Source: Gonatopus flavifemur | Taxonomy: Eukaryota > Arthropoda > Insecta > Hymenoptera > Dryinidae | DNA: 64,000 bases | Assembly: GCA_018340375.1 (NCBI GenBank) | Contig: JAFFJZ010000007.1 | Span: forward strand, 25,704,001 to 25,768,000 | Reading direction: 5' to 3' | Shown here: positions 1-11,416 of the stretch, piece after piece | Numbering within the stretch: position 1 is the first letter of the stretch | Layout of the letters: each line of letters opens with the position of its first letter | Program-made: the position numbers and the translations under genes | The notes under the pieces: model-generated | Seen by the model: only the letters and a program-made list of their open reading frames with translations | Database searches by the model: none | What the model was told of the DNA's origin: nothing

Positions 1-1497
1 TCGAAGAAACTGAAATGTAACGAACTATAATAAATAGAAACGTGCCGAGCCTTCGTCCACGGATGGGCGCGGCATTCTACTTTGGTTAATGCATGGGTGT
101 GCCCTGCCACGTAATACATCCTTAAGTAATTGTTTATTGCCATGTCGGTCTCGTTTCGATTTTCTGTGCTTTTTCTTCCTTTGCTATTCTTGGTCAGTAA
201 CGAAAGCACGATATAAGTATATAGATGGGCATAACTACGGCGTGTGTCCAATCCCTCTGAGCCATATTTGAGAATGAAAGAAAATTAAGAGGTATTTTAT
301 CATGTTCGTTCTACGGACTTCCCATGACTTTCATTGTAATCACAAATAGCATATAGAGACAATTCCAATCCACATTTGACATGATGTATTCGCTGTTTGC
401 TGAAATTCCACTAATTATTATACTCTGCTTTTTGTTTTGTTTTCAATTCATTCAAACAGAATTGTAGGAGATATTTTATGAATTATCAATAATGTGAAAT
501 TGACGGAACATGAATATTTATTTACAGTGATTAATCAAATGGTTGGCAGGCAAAGTGATGAATGGAAAACATTTTGATTCACTGTGATTCTAGAAGACAC
601 AAGAAATCTCTCCATTCCCCTCTTGCTTTTTGTTTTAGTCTATCGTTCGTCTTCGTATTTCTTAGATAACTTCGAGTTGAGACGTTGGTCATTCGTAACA
701 TTGGCTGGCACCTTTCAATCCTAATGAAACTTAGGTTGCTTTTAGATTTATTGGCTTTCGATATATCTGCCAGCGGTCAGGAATATTGAAATACGTTACT
801 GTCTTATCTGAATTAGGTATTTCGATTGAAAATCATGTTACGCGTTTAATTTTCTTATCCTTCAACTAAAAATGAAACATAGCATTCGGGGCAAAGCTAT
901 TACTCTTGTGCAATTGATTTATATATTGATGAAGAAAAGAAAAGTGCATATGAACGAAGCTTTTTATGTTTCCCGCCAAGAACGATGTTCCGAAGTTATT
1001 GTATTTTATGAGTAATTTGTATTTTTCTCAAACGTTCATGTAGTGATGTCGGTTCATGAGAGAATTGATTCTTTTAATACAAATTATATCAAATTTTTAT
1101 CGATATTTTATACAAATCTATAAACCTCAATATTTTTTCTTCAAAAAAGGATCGATTCCCTTTAAGAACCGGAATCACTACGTTCATGCATTATTTTTTC
1201 ACTTCCCTGAACCACAAAGGACGAAACGACATCAATGTCTTTTAAATATTCTAAACAAAATTGTCGCGTTGCCTAAGTCAATTCAAGTACTCCGGATCCA
1301 ATTCTGGTGGAAATGAAGCCGCTTTGAAGCATACATCAAGGGTGAGCGAATCTATGACGCGCAGAAAGAGTGCAAGAAACGTTTTTAAACAAATGCGATT
1401 CCAACTGAATTCCCAAAACATTTCGCAAAGAGTAGAAAGTGAAGCGTGCTCGCACTTTCTGCCAGAAAGAATCAATTGGGACGAATCCCGGACATCG

Positions 1498-1625
1498 CCA
1501 GACATTTCTACGCTTCCTCTCCGTTGTCTTTACGTAGGATTTTCGTTCATCCACCATTTATCTACGTCAAGTCCACGGAGATGCGTCGTAGAAATCGGTG
1601 GGTGTGCTGTTAGGGATCACGCTGT
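1498..1625 (+). repeat. Dispersed repeat H, copy 1
   Basis: The segment begins CCAGACATTTCTACG and ends in CGGTGGGTGTGCTGTTAGG. The same beginning, a central CCACGGAGATGCG and the same end recur at about 61.34-61.47 kb. A third, split copy is at 62.13-62.72 kb. The repeat has no visible coding capacity of its own; its class is unknown. Confidence 0.6.
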
Positions 1626-2959
1626 CTGGGCATTTTTCTTACTTCGATGAATATTTTCTTCACGCTTGGTGAACATTATTTTCTCACCAGAGACATATTG
1701 CATTGAGCAAACATTTTATAGGGCATCTGCAATAGAGGCTCAATTTTCATACATGATTCGAGGGAGAATATTTGTATGAGAATTTCAAATTAGAATTCGA
1801 TAACACATGATAATAAGAATCTTCATAAATTGTTGATCCTACAGAGAATCTCAATATACGAACATAAAAAGTGTATACTGCGTTATTTCACATTCCTACT
1901 TTTCTCCCACTTCAATTGTAATATTACGATAAAAGATAACATTACATGCCCTTCAACTGTCATCGATCATCATTCTTTTATCGTTCTCCAGACATTTCAC
2001 ATTCGAAATGTCAATTGAAAATTACCTAAGCATAATGTCATGTAGCATAGACACCGTTCGAAATGTTCCCCAAGAAATATTTTCAACCTCATCGTTGAAT
2101 AATATGTTTTGCACGTACTAGAATGAGTTCACTACAAACAGAATTCAGAAGAAAATTACGCAAGATATATCTCTGGTAGTGACTCGGGCGCCATGTGACC
2201 GTCTTCGTCATACGTCCTATTCACTATTCTTTGCTACCTCTCTTCACTTCAGCCACTACTACTTCTACTACACCACGAACTTAACTTTCCCCTCATCTCT
2301 CTACTACATGTTCACTCGAGCACTCTTAAGCCGTCCCAGAAGGAACAGTACTTTCATTGCTAACGAATGTGACAGTGGTAGCCTGTTACTACTACTGTGA
2401 CGACTATCACTTCCATTAGCACTCTGCAATGATCACCATAGGTTTCCAGTATCGACTATCATTGCAGGTTTCCTTGATTAAAGCTTTTAGAATAGAGCTT
2501 CATCTCAGAGATAATGGGAGAAAATTGTACACAAGGAATAAACACAGGCAAGAAAGCCTCACAAACAGTAATATATTTTTTGTTTTCAGTGGAGATTTTT
2601 TAAATCGATACGTGATATAATGATTCTTGGTGCGAAATCTATATTATTCCTTCATCATTGATTCTACGACAAAGAAAGTGAAATCATTTCATTATGGACT
2701 TGTATCTTAAATGTTGCAAAAATCGATGTTATTGAATGATTTGGTTCACCCTTGCAGTTTTGTGACGTTCAAGTATTTACATGAAATATTGAAAAATCTG
2801 TAAAGGATGTTTCCAATATCCAGATGACATATACAAGAATCATCCTGAACTCTGTTAGAATTCATGTTGCTGAAGTTTGAATCTTTTATAGAAACGAAAC
2901 GAGAATTCAAATCCACAAAATCGAGTGGACGATCGTTATTCAACTTTTCAAATTAACTC

Positions 2960-3110
2960 CTTAGAACTGAAGACACCGCTCAAAACGAGTACTGCAAAAT
3001 TTTTGATCTTTAATAGTTGAGTATTTCGTTAATCAATTGTCAATTCGTTTCAATAAACGATTCAAACTTCAGCAACATTAAAATTCGAAGAGTTGCAAAA
3101 AAAACTCGAT
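2960..3110 (+). repeat. Dispersed repeat AA, copy 1
   Basis: It contains TTTCAATAAACGATTCAAAC followed by TTCAGCAACAT. The same wording in degenerate form occurs at about 12.93-13.05 kb, and in two opposed arms at 40.04-40.26 kb. The 40-kb copy suggests that the complete element is a foldback. Confidence 0.45.
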
Positions 3111-3916
3111 TTATCAGATATTTTCGGGTTTCTTCAAAAGCCTTGGAGACTTCTCAGAGAAATTCAGAAGAACTCGCAAATTAAAGATGGCCCATTCCGA
3201 TTCGATCTGCACAAGATAGATTTTCTCCCTCCGATATTTCGATTCTTTTATAAATTTTTGTTTAGTCAATTTTTAAGGAAATTGATCTTGTTGTTTCAAT
3301 ATTTTATTCGATTCATGATTCAGAAATCTCTCCAATTGTCCGGAAAACAATGTAGAAAAAATAAAATATTTTGATTTCTATGAGAAACATTTTTCTGCAA
3401 TTACGGAAAACTGAATGAAATGAAATACAAATTGGAAAAATAATTGAACTCAATATTCAAATTATCAGTGGTGAGCAATTGGTATTATAAAGCGATTGGA
3501 TTTTAATTCTATTACGTTCAATTGATCTTCATTTATTTGGGGATATTTTTTTTTTATTTCTGACAATCTGACTCTTGAACGTATTTTTATAGAATCATTT
3601 TGAATATGATTATTAAATGTATATATTATTGGGATGAACAATTTTGGCGGTATTTGAATTATTTAGAGGGATGTGATGAATAATTGATGGCGCACGATTG
3701 GCTTTTAACTGATTTCATAATTATAATTAAATCGTTTAGTCGATGAATTTTTAAAAAACGATTGAAAAATTTTTAGTAGAATTGAACTCAGATCGAATTA
3801 TGGGTTATTAATGAGATGTGATGTAATCATACAAAATTTAAGTGGTGGATAAGAATTGAAAACAAGTTTTCTGAAAGCAGATTTGAAAGTAAGAGTATTA
3901 AATTGTACAATTTTAA

Positions 3917-4350
3917 TATCGATACCCACGTTTTAATACGCCGTATCCCACTTTTAGAAAATTTTTCAAGAACCGGTGCCAACAGGTGCACATGACGTGT
4001 TTGATATCATCTATGAGAAAAAAATGAATTTCTTAAATTTGGTGGGATACGACGTATTACACGGAAAGGCCGGATCTATTAATATTTAGAAAGAATTGAT
4101 CAACGTTTGGAAAAATGACTGTTAATTTAGGGAAAAAGAGGATCGCTGAAGAATATTCGTAGTCAAAATATTAACAGTTGATAATTTCATTGGTTTTTTT
4201 CACAGTGAAACTATCAATTATTGATACATCGACTCCGAATTTTCAGTAGACTCACGAGGAATATTTTTCAGCGATCCTCGTTTACAGTCATTTTCCTGAA
4301 TATTAATACAGGTAGACCCGGTCTTTCCGTGTAGAACGTGGGTATCGATA
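3917..4350. mobile_element. MITE family A, copy 1, split by another MITE
   Basis: The ends are inverted: TATCGATACCCACGTT on the left and AACGTGGGTATCGATA on the right. Without the nested element at 4060-4331 and one TA, 160 bp remain. That equals the uninterrupted copy at 22482-22641, which shares the interior (GTGCCAACAGGTGCA against GTTGCCAACAGGTGCA). It has no coding capacity. Confidence 0.8.
4060..4331. mobile_element. Foldback MITE B nested in MITE A
   Basis: A 272-bp element with inverted ends CACGGAAAGGCCGGAT and GACCCGGTCTTTCCGTG. It is flanked by TA on both sides, and the uninterrupted family A copy at 22.5 kb shows the empty site CGTATTAGAACG. TA duplication suggests a Tc1/mariner-type transposase acting in trans. 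Its CACGG ends match the foldback group found throughout the window. Confidence 0.85.
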
Positions 4351-4408
4351 CATGGTTTAGAATATGTACACATCGCCCGTCAATTTCTTCAAAATTAATG
4401 GATTAAGG

Positions 4409-4551
4409 CAGGGATTGTAACGTTATTCACTTTCGTCACTTATTACATATAAAATCTATATAATAAATATATAATTTGTGTACAATATATATATTATTAT
4501 ATATTTTTCATATAGAATGAGTAAGGAAAGCGAATAAAGCTACAGTCCCTG
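4409..4551. mobile_element. hAT-type MITE family C, copy 1
   Basis: A 143-bp decayed copy of the family seen intact at 16.1 kb. It begins CAGGGATTGTAACGTT and ends ACAGTCCCTG around an AT-repeat core. The flanks GATTAAGG and GATAAAGG match at 7 of 8 positions, as expected for an old 8-bp hAT duplication. Confidence 0.8.
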
Positions 4552-4559
4552 GATAAAGG

Positions 4560-5693
4560 GCGTATTCTAGTCTAGAAATTTGAAAAAATCGATATTTTTC
4601 TCATATTTTTGAAGTTTGGACATTCAAGAATATGCAATTGGAAGGATTTCTTGGAATTCCCATTATTTACAGAGTTATAGCCATTTTAGTAACGCGGCAT
4701 CTAATCTGGTGCGACCGAAAAATAATATTGTTCCAACAACCAGTCTGATTTTGTCAGGATCTGACATACTGTCGAACGAACTTCGGAGATTGAGAATTTG
4801 AAGTTGAGGAAGTTATATCATATGGAGCAGGAATCGCCGAATACAATATGTAAGTATACCGCACCAGGGCCACATCTGGAAATTCTCCGCGCCCAGACCA
4901 GATATATAGTACTGCTCCCAGAGGGGGGAAATTGTCAGAATTATACATAATGTATAAATAATTCAACGTAGTTTATATGGAAGTTTTATATTAGTATATA
5001 TAAATTATATCATGATGCCGCCCCTCAGACCTGCCATCCCTAGGCCATGGCCTAGGTTGGCCTAGGCGCAGATGCGCCACTGTACCGCACTATTCAATGA
5101 GAAAAATTTCCGGAATCTTGACTCAAAACTTCAAACGCCTTTTTCTCAAACTACTTTTTTCGAGCCGGCATGCACGATATCTCAAGTTCTACTGAACCGA
5201 TTTATTTCAAATTTGGTATGAACATTCTTTATACATCTCTCTATCGTATGAACCCACAAGAATTGAGAATTTTTCAATTTTACTATTCTTTAAAAATCTG
5301 AGATGGTAATGAAAAACGTGAAACAAAAACCTTTTTCTCTCAAATGGCTGCCATTTTGTCTGAAATTTTTTTTTTACTTGTCCGAGGCATCTTCACTGAT
5401 CAAGATTCCATTGGATTTTGTTGTTTCAGATCACCAGAAGGGATGAAATCACGCACACCAGGGCCGTTTTTTTTTTAACCTTCACTTCACCAACTTATAA
5501 CTTTGTCAATTTTGATTATCTTTCTTTCCAGTAATTTTTTTTTTTATTCTTGAAAGATCAATAAACAAATGTTGGAAAAATGTATGGTAAAAATATTCTT
5601 TCTTCTATTTGTACAGAGCTCGAAAAAACGCCCAAAATTCGTGCTTCTACACTTGACCCCCTTCTCCCCCCCCCGCCCCTCCTAGATACCCCC
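4560..5693. other. Anonymous DNA with a small GC-rich patch
   Basis: No gene is visible. A GC-rich patch at 5032-5083 repeats CCTAGG and GGCCTAGG words, recalling the GGCCTAGGGCCCC interior of the hAT element at 62.2 kb, so it may be an element relic. A run of C residues (about 5659-5690) directly precedes the TTAA-flanked element. Confidence 0.5.
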
Positions 5694-5697
5694 TTAA

Positions 5698-5911
5698 CCC
5701 GCATCCGTCCCTCATTTTTTCAATCAAATTTTATTTTTCAAGTATAAATTGATACATAAGTCGCAGCCGTCCTGACACCGTGAAAAATTAATCTATGAAC
5801 TGTTTTTTGTAACATATTTGAATAGTATAATAATTGGATCAATAGATTCCTTGATATAGACGCGAACAAATTTTGAATTTGTATCATATTGATACGAGGG
5901 ACGGATGCGGG
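5698..5911. mobile_element. piggyBac-type MITE with TTAA target
   Basis: A 214-bp element with perfect 16-bp inverted ends, CCCGCATCCGTCCCTC and its complement. It is bounded on both sides by TTAA (5694-5697 and 5912-5915). Ends starting CCC with TTAA duplication are the piggyBac signature. The interior is AT-rich and non-coding. Confidence 0.88.
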
Positions 5912-8900
5912 TTAAGTCGTAAAAAAGTAAAAATACTGGAGCGTGTTTCCAGAATTCTATTCAAAATTGAACGAGTAATTCATTGTGATTGAATTTTCGT
6001 CATTGAAATAATTATATTTTCAATTTTTCATGCACGATATGAGAAAACACAAGTGTAGAGTAAGAATTGAAAATTGTATCATATAAGAATCAACAATAAA
6101 ACTTTAAACAGAGATTTTGATCCAATGTACTTCTTGTATCAGGAATTATATTATTGAATTCTATTCCTTGAAATAAAATGATTGATTAATCAATATTAAT
6201 TAGTGTTGAAAAATGATTCGAAATTCATAGGTGATGTAATGAAATGTAATTAAAACTTTTTTATATCCAGATTGTTTGATGAATACATTTAATTTGACAA
6301 ATGATGAGATTGAAATTTGAATTGGAATCATAATTTGTCGTTTCTCCAAGGGATAATCTCGCAAATAAATTTAATATTCAATTCATCGGTATAAATTGGA
6401 ATAGAATTAAAATTGATTTCTTTCAAAAGGAATGATTCAATTCAAATAAGTTCATTAAAAATTCTTGAATAATTGCCCTTCCCCATAAAAATATTGATAT
6501 TATCGGAAAATCATTAATCAATAATGACAACATGAGTAACAATGTTTGATGGAAATAAATTTTTCATAGAAAATAATATTCATGAATTGAGTTAACTATT
6601 ATCCATCTGTTTATCAAAAATATGTGTCTTTGTCTAAATAAACAAATCTTTTCTGTTTCATGGATTCAAATTCAAATAACTGCTGTGAATTTGGACATCG
6701 GATCGAACATTCACGATTCTAAGATATCCAAAAATCGATATTTCCCTCCAGAGCATTATTTCTCTAGTCGCAAATGTCTGAAGGATCGTTTTTTTTTCAA
6801 TTCTTCAAGAATTCTTTGAATTCTCAAAGAGTTCCAGAGAAATTGTTTTTCAGAATTCATTGGCCATTATTGCGCTATATAAGAATATTGATGTGCTGAT
6901 TTGGCATGTTCCTTGTCAATATTTAATGCAGATTTTGAGTGGATGATTTTTCAAACACACGTCATCCATAATCATAATCAATATGTATTCACTATGAATA
7001 TATTGAATTAAAAATGAACTCTCGATGAAAAACTCGATGTTGAGAAAAAACTCATACCGAGACTTCATGAAGAATTCTTCGGAGATTCAATCCGTTTTCA
7101 TTTTGAATTCATTGTTGGTCGCATAACAGAGTAAATTCAAGAGGTCTTCGAGAAGTCTTCATGAATTCAAATTGATCATTTGAGTTGGTTGTGGGTTGAG
7201 AACGTACAGAATTTTCAACTATATAAAAGTTGAATTCAGAGAGTACATTTTCTCACGTCAAGAAATGTAATCATATACACTACGGAAATTTAATTTTTTT
7301 CCAAGATGGTGTAATAAGATTTGCATGATGTACCGTTTGGTAGGAAATAACGTGTTACATAAAATTGTACAATCAACGGTTGTACTTGATCATCGTATAT
7401 ATAACAACTTGTTGGTATGGTTTTTGATCATCGGATCTGATTTTTGTTTGTTCTCATAATTTAAAGACGACGTAGGTGTATAATTATACATTTTTATTCG
7501 CAGTGCGGTATACAGTACAGTGACTATACTTGGTATATCGGTGACAACCTTGCACTGATAATATTACAATTCGATTTGAAACATATTCTCTTAATAATGC
7601 GATACCAGATACTTATGTAATTCGAATGTATTATATATCACCATGCATTTTTGTAAATATTATGGATATTGAAAACAATTTTAATTATTTAATGTTGGAC
7701 CGGGCATTGTTAGAAGAGGGGAATCAAATAAACTAAGACTCAAACAGACCACACACAATATTGTTCGTAAAGAGGTTTCCGTAATAAACACAGATAGATT
7801 GAACATTTTTGATTAAATAATGAGAAGTTAATTATTCAATGTCAAAGCCTTGGGAGATGGAAACTATGTTTTCCGTTTCTTATATGTAAGTTATGCACTA
7901 TGCGATAGATGTTGTGTGTGCGTATGGAAAGTCACATTGCTTGTTTCTAAACATCGATCACAATCCAACGATATTTTTATGTGCATTATATGCCAAGGAC
8001 CTATTATCTCACGGTGCTCATTATACGGGTTATTCATAAATTACATAAGGCGTTTTGCACGGGGATAAGCCTTGCGTGACGCCGTGATCAATTCACATTA
8101 AAAACTATGTAAACAGTGTAATATAGGGGTAAGAGAGCCAAACGAAAGGAAGCACAAAAAATACAATGCATGAATAAGAGTTCCGTTGTCATGGGGGTAT
8201 CTATGAATAGATTAATCAATGATTATACCTCTACTTTCTGTTCCAAATTTCAAACAAATGAAAACGGATTTGTCACAACAATTTTCATCGATGTTATTTT
8301 TCTCAATTATTATTCTTTGTTATCGCATGTATGTCAAGAAAAATGTTATGCAATGCAATGCGATGCAATGCTCACACTAACGAATTGAAAAAATGTTCAT
8401 ATCTTGCATTTATTTCCTAAGGGCATTTGTTCAGAGTTTTCCTACGCTCTCAATGTTGAACAATAAAGTTTCATTGTTCGATAATAAAAAACAATTTAAT
8501 TTCTTTTTGACTCACTGCGCTGAAATGATATTCTACGTTCATATTCCAAATTTCATGTTTTATAATTTTCTGCAGCAGATTCTCCAAGACAGCTCACCTA
8601 TTCATGTCTATACAGAACTCGAATTTTGAATTTCAAAATATTTAAGCTTTGGACAGGAAGGAGTTGAAAGAAAATCTCGAAGAATGGTCCCTTGAAATTT
8701 TTCTATAAATGCAATTGGCAATGCTCGGATGGTAACGCTTATACCCTCTCAATTTTGACTCGACTAAGATAATTGGATATCGTATAAATATTGGAGTAAA
8801 AACAATGTGGAAAGGGAATAAGTGATTTTTTATGATAAAATAAATGATGGAATGCGCTAATGTACGTGGCAAAAATGTGTACTGAATATCAATAAACAAT

Positions 8901-9649
8901 GTTCCTCATCGATACAGTTCTACAATTTAAATAAACTAATTAAATTCAATAAGTGTATGGGATGGTACATGCGGTTTTTACAACGGGCATTTCACGATTG
9001 TTTGTGGTTTTCCTTGTATACAGAATACACCAGTGCATATTGATTTTTCGTTCTAGCCTATTTTGTGTACGTCAGAAAATATATCAGAGGAGTTATACAT
9101 ACCATATGGAGCGAGGAATAATTTTTACAATGAAATCTTTGCTTCCGTCTTTTATTTATAAGTGTCAAAGGAGAATTTTATTCCCTTTGAAGGTGTTAAT
9201 CACTTTTGTCATTATTGAAGTTATTCAAAAATTTATTTCTCAGAATGTGAACATTTTATAGAAGATTGTTTGTTTCATTTTATTCAACATATACATATAT
9301 GTAGATGGTTCTCGAACGCGCGAATCATATTCAAAGAATGCATTCTGAGGATGAAAACTAAATTTTTCTTTGAACTCTAGTTTTTCAAGTGGATCTAAAA
9401 AGTTCAAATCTCATCCCTTCGTCTTAAATCTTAGACATTTGACCTAACACACAAGGAAGAAAGGATTTGCTGTGGCAGCTTCTCACTTCTCTCGCTGCTA
9501 TATCTAAGATGATTGCTGCTTTAGTTATTTTTTAGCTGCCACTGCAGGAATTCGTAGCTCGTGACAATAACGGGTTTTGTGGTTACGGAGAGAAAAAATA
9601 TGGCTGGTATTTCAAACTGGTTCGTTACTATAAGGCCAAAAAAAACAAT
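5912..9649. other. Anonymous AT-rich DNA
   Basis: No gene, RNA gene or well-bounded element is evident apart from repeat CC near 7.1 kb. Short frames here have random-looking AT-rich composition and no splice continuity. A short GCAATGCAATGCGATGCAAT run lies around 8348. Confidence 0.5.
7020..7190 (+). repeat. Dispersed repeat CC, copy 1
   Basis: It contains TTGGTCGCATAACAGAG followed by ATTCAAGAGGTCTTCGAGAAG. The copy at 45.25-45.45 kb has TTGGTCGCATAACGGGC and ATTCAAGAAGTTTTTAAGAAG in the same order. A weaker trace is near 60.05 kb. The class is unknown and no TSD is recognised. Confidence 0.55.
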
Positions 9650-10190
9650 CGCTCAAGGAGTAAAGAAATTATTGATACGATTGAAGTTTTTTACTGTGCC
9701 GAGAAAATTTCATATTTAGATTTATTTGGATTAACTAAACTTTGTTTGAATCAACTAAATTTATATTTGAGTATGAAACTACACGGAGAAAAATAAATTT
9801 TTGAAAATTACTACATTTCTACCAAATTGGCAGGATATAAGAAAATATCATTGGTATTGATAGACAGTGTGGTAAAAATGAATGATTAACAAATATTCTT
9901 TAGTACGAGCGTGCAAACTTCTGCATGATAAATTACACATTTTTACTACACTTCTATATCAATAACAGTAATATTTCCTGTTATCCTGCCAATTCAGTAG
10001 AAATGTAGTAATTTGAAAAACTTTATTTTCCTCCGTGTACTTGAGTTTCAGTTGAATCAAATAAATAACATATTCCATCTGAATACATTTTTATTAAGTT
10101 GAAATAAATTCACTTGAATCGAGTAAAATTTCACTGAATGCGATGAAATGTCTAGTAGGTTCATATTCGAGTAAACCATTTATCTGGGTG
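9650..10190 (-). mobile_element. Copy of the CACCCAG foldback family, inverted
   Basis: Read on the minus strand its right end starts CACCCAGATAAATGG, then TTTACTCGAATATGAACC. This matches the start of the element at 15227 (CACCCAGAGAAATGG, TTTACTTGAATATGGACC). Both share AT-rich TTGAATCAAATAAAT phrases. The distal (left) end is not clear, so that boundary is approximate. A separate foldback is inserted at 9782-10037. Confidence 0.55.
9782..10037. mobile_element. CACGG foldback MITE, TA target
   Basis: A 256-bp element with ends CACGGAGAAAAATAAA and CTTTATTTTCCTCCGTG. TA lies directly outside each end (9780-9781 and 10038-10039). The arms extend inward, with ACTACATTTCTACC opposite GTAGAAATGTAGT. 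It is non-coding. Confidence 0.85.
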
Positions 10191-10539
10191 CGGCATGAAA
10201 AAATTTGTTAACGGAATTAACGTTTTAGCTGCTGGAGTGGATGTGCACATTTTTGCAAAGATCAAAAATTTATTTACAGCCATTATAATACCAAAACATT
10301 TTTCTCTGTGCGATAATTACACAGCGAAACAATCAAGCTGCGATTTTTTCACTATGGTCGCTAAAAATACCTCTTGTGGCTAATTTTGAGCTATCCTAAT
10401 ATTGGCGAATGGTTGCTTTTTTTGCAGGTTAAACGAATATCCAAAAGATCTGAATTAAAAAAAAAGCCTGAATTAGAAGACCTAAAGAAACCGTGTTTTT
10501 TAAAACTTTTGTAGATACAAGAGAAATAATTGGATAACT

Positions 10540-10766
10540 CTTCAAATTTCTTAAAGGGACAATTCACTTTTGAAGAGTGAGAATGCTGTGAGTCCAATAA
10601 GAGTGAGAATCTCACCTCTCAAGAGTGGATATTCACCCCATAAGAGTGGATTTTTACTTCATTGAACTGAGAAGGGTGCAATTTTACTCTTCGAAGCGAG
10701 TTAAAATTTCACTCTAATACAGTGAAATTACAATCTTGTGGAGTAAAATTCTCATTCTTGTCGGAC
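10540..10766. repeat. Region of interspersed AGAGTGA words
   Basis: Short GAGTGA and TCACTC words recur every 15-40 bp, in both orientations, in the same style as the G elements at 28-30 kb. It abuts the left end of the large palindrome. It may be part of an older G-like element. Confidence 0.45.
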
Positions 10767-11416
10767 TTGCAGTATATTCACTCTTTGAGAGTGGATTTCC
10801 ACTCCAAGAAATGTAGAGGGAAAGCAAAATGTTTTGTTATTTTCATCAGTGTTGCTAATTACAACGATGGTTATTCCACGTGGGCGATTCAAATTCCCCA
10901 AAATTCCACGCAAGATTCATGAGTTCAACCACAAATTCCCCCATATCAAGAAATCATATACGGAGAAAAAGGTATCTTAAAAAGTACCATAATTTATGGA
11001 TTTTCAGCGCTGGTCTGACCCGAGTCGGAATATTTACTCGCACGAATATCTAAAAGTACCATAATTTCTTGGACTTTTCAGAATAAGTATGGTACCTTCC
11101 TTATAAAAGTCCCAGCCATTATGGTACTTTTAGAGGTTTGTTCAGGTAAATATTGAGACTCGGGTCAGACCAGCGCTGAAAATCCATAAATTATGGTACT
11201 TTTTAAGATACCTTTTTCTCCGTATATGATTTCTTGATATAGGGGAATTTGTGGTTGAACTCATGAATCTTGCGTGGAATTTTGGGGAATTTGAATCGCC
11301 CATGTGGAATAACCATCGTTGTAATTAGCAACACTGATGAAAATAACAAAACATTTTGCTTTCCCTCTACATTTCTTGGAGTGGAAATCCACTCTCAAAA
11401 AGTGAATATACTGCAA
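10767..11416. repeat. 650-bp near-perfect palindrome
   Basis: Arms of 260 nt (10767-11026 and 11157-11416) are reverse complements. I count three mismatches and no indel, about 99% identity, around a 130-bp middle that contains a further inverted AAAGTACCATAAT pair. All three mismatches are in the outer 192 nt of each arm. The centre is occupied by a separate foldback at 10959-11224. A transcript would fold into a long double-stranded RNA. No protein is encoded. Confidence 0.92.
10959..11224. mobile_element. Foldback MITE F at the centre of the palindrome
   Basis: A 266-bp foldback with ends TACGGAGAAAAAGG and CCTTTTTCTCCGTA. It is flanked by TA at 10957-10958 and 11225-11226. Interior words CAGCGCTGGTCTGACC and AAAAGTACCATAATTTATGG recur, diverged, at 23937-24171. 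Removing it leaves AAATCATATGATTT at the exact dyad of the outer palindrome. Confidence 0.8.

Larger units (their letters stand above)
1..3916. other. Anonymous AT-rich DNA, no gene supported
   Basis: No open frame here has splice structure, family motifs or length that would support a gene. It holds a dispersed repeat near 1.5 kb and a fragment near 3.0 kb, both listed separately. A pyrimidine-rich, slightly GC-richer stretch lies around 2175-2420 and is otherwise unremarkable. Confidence 0.6.
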
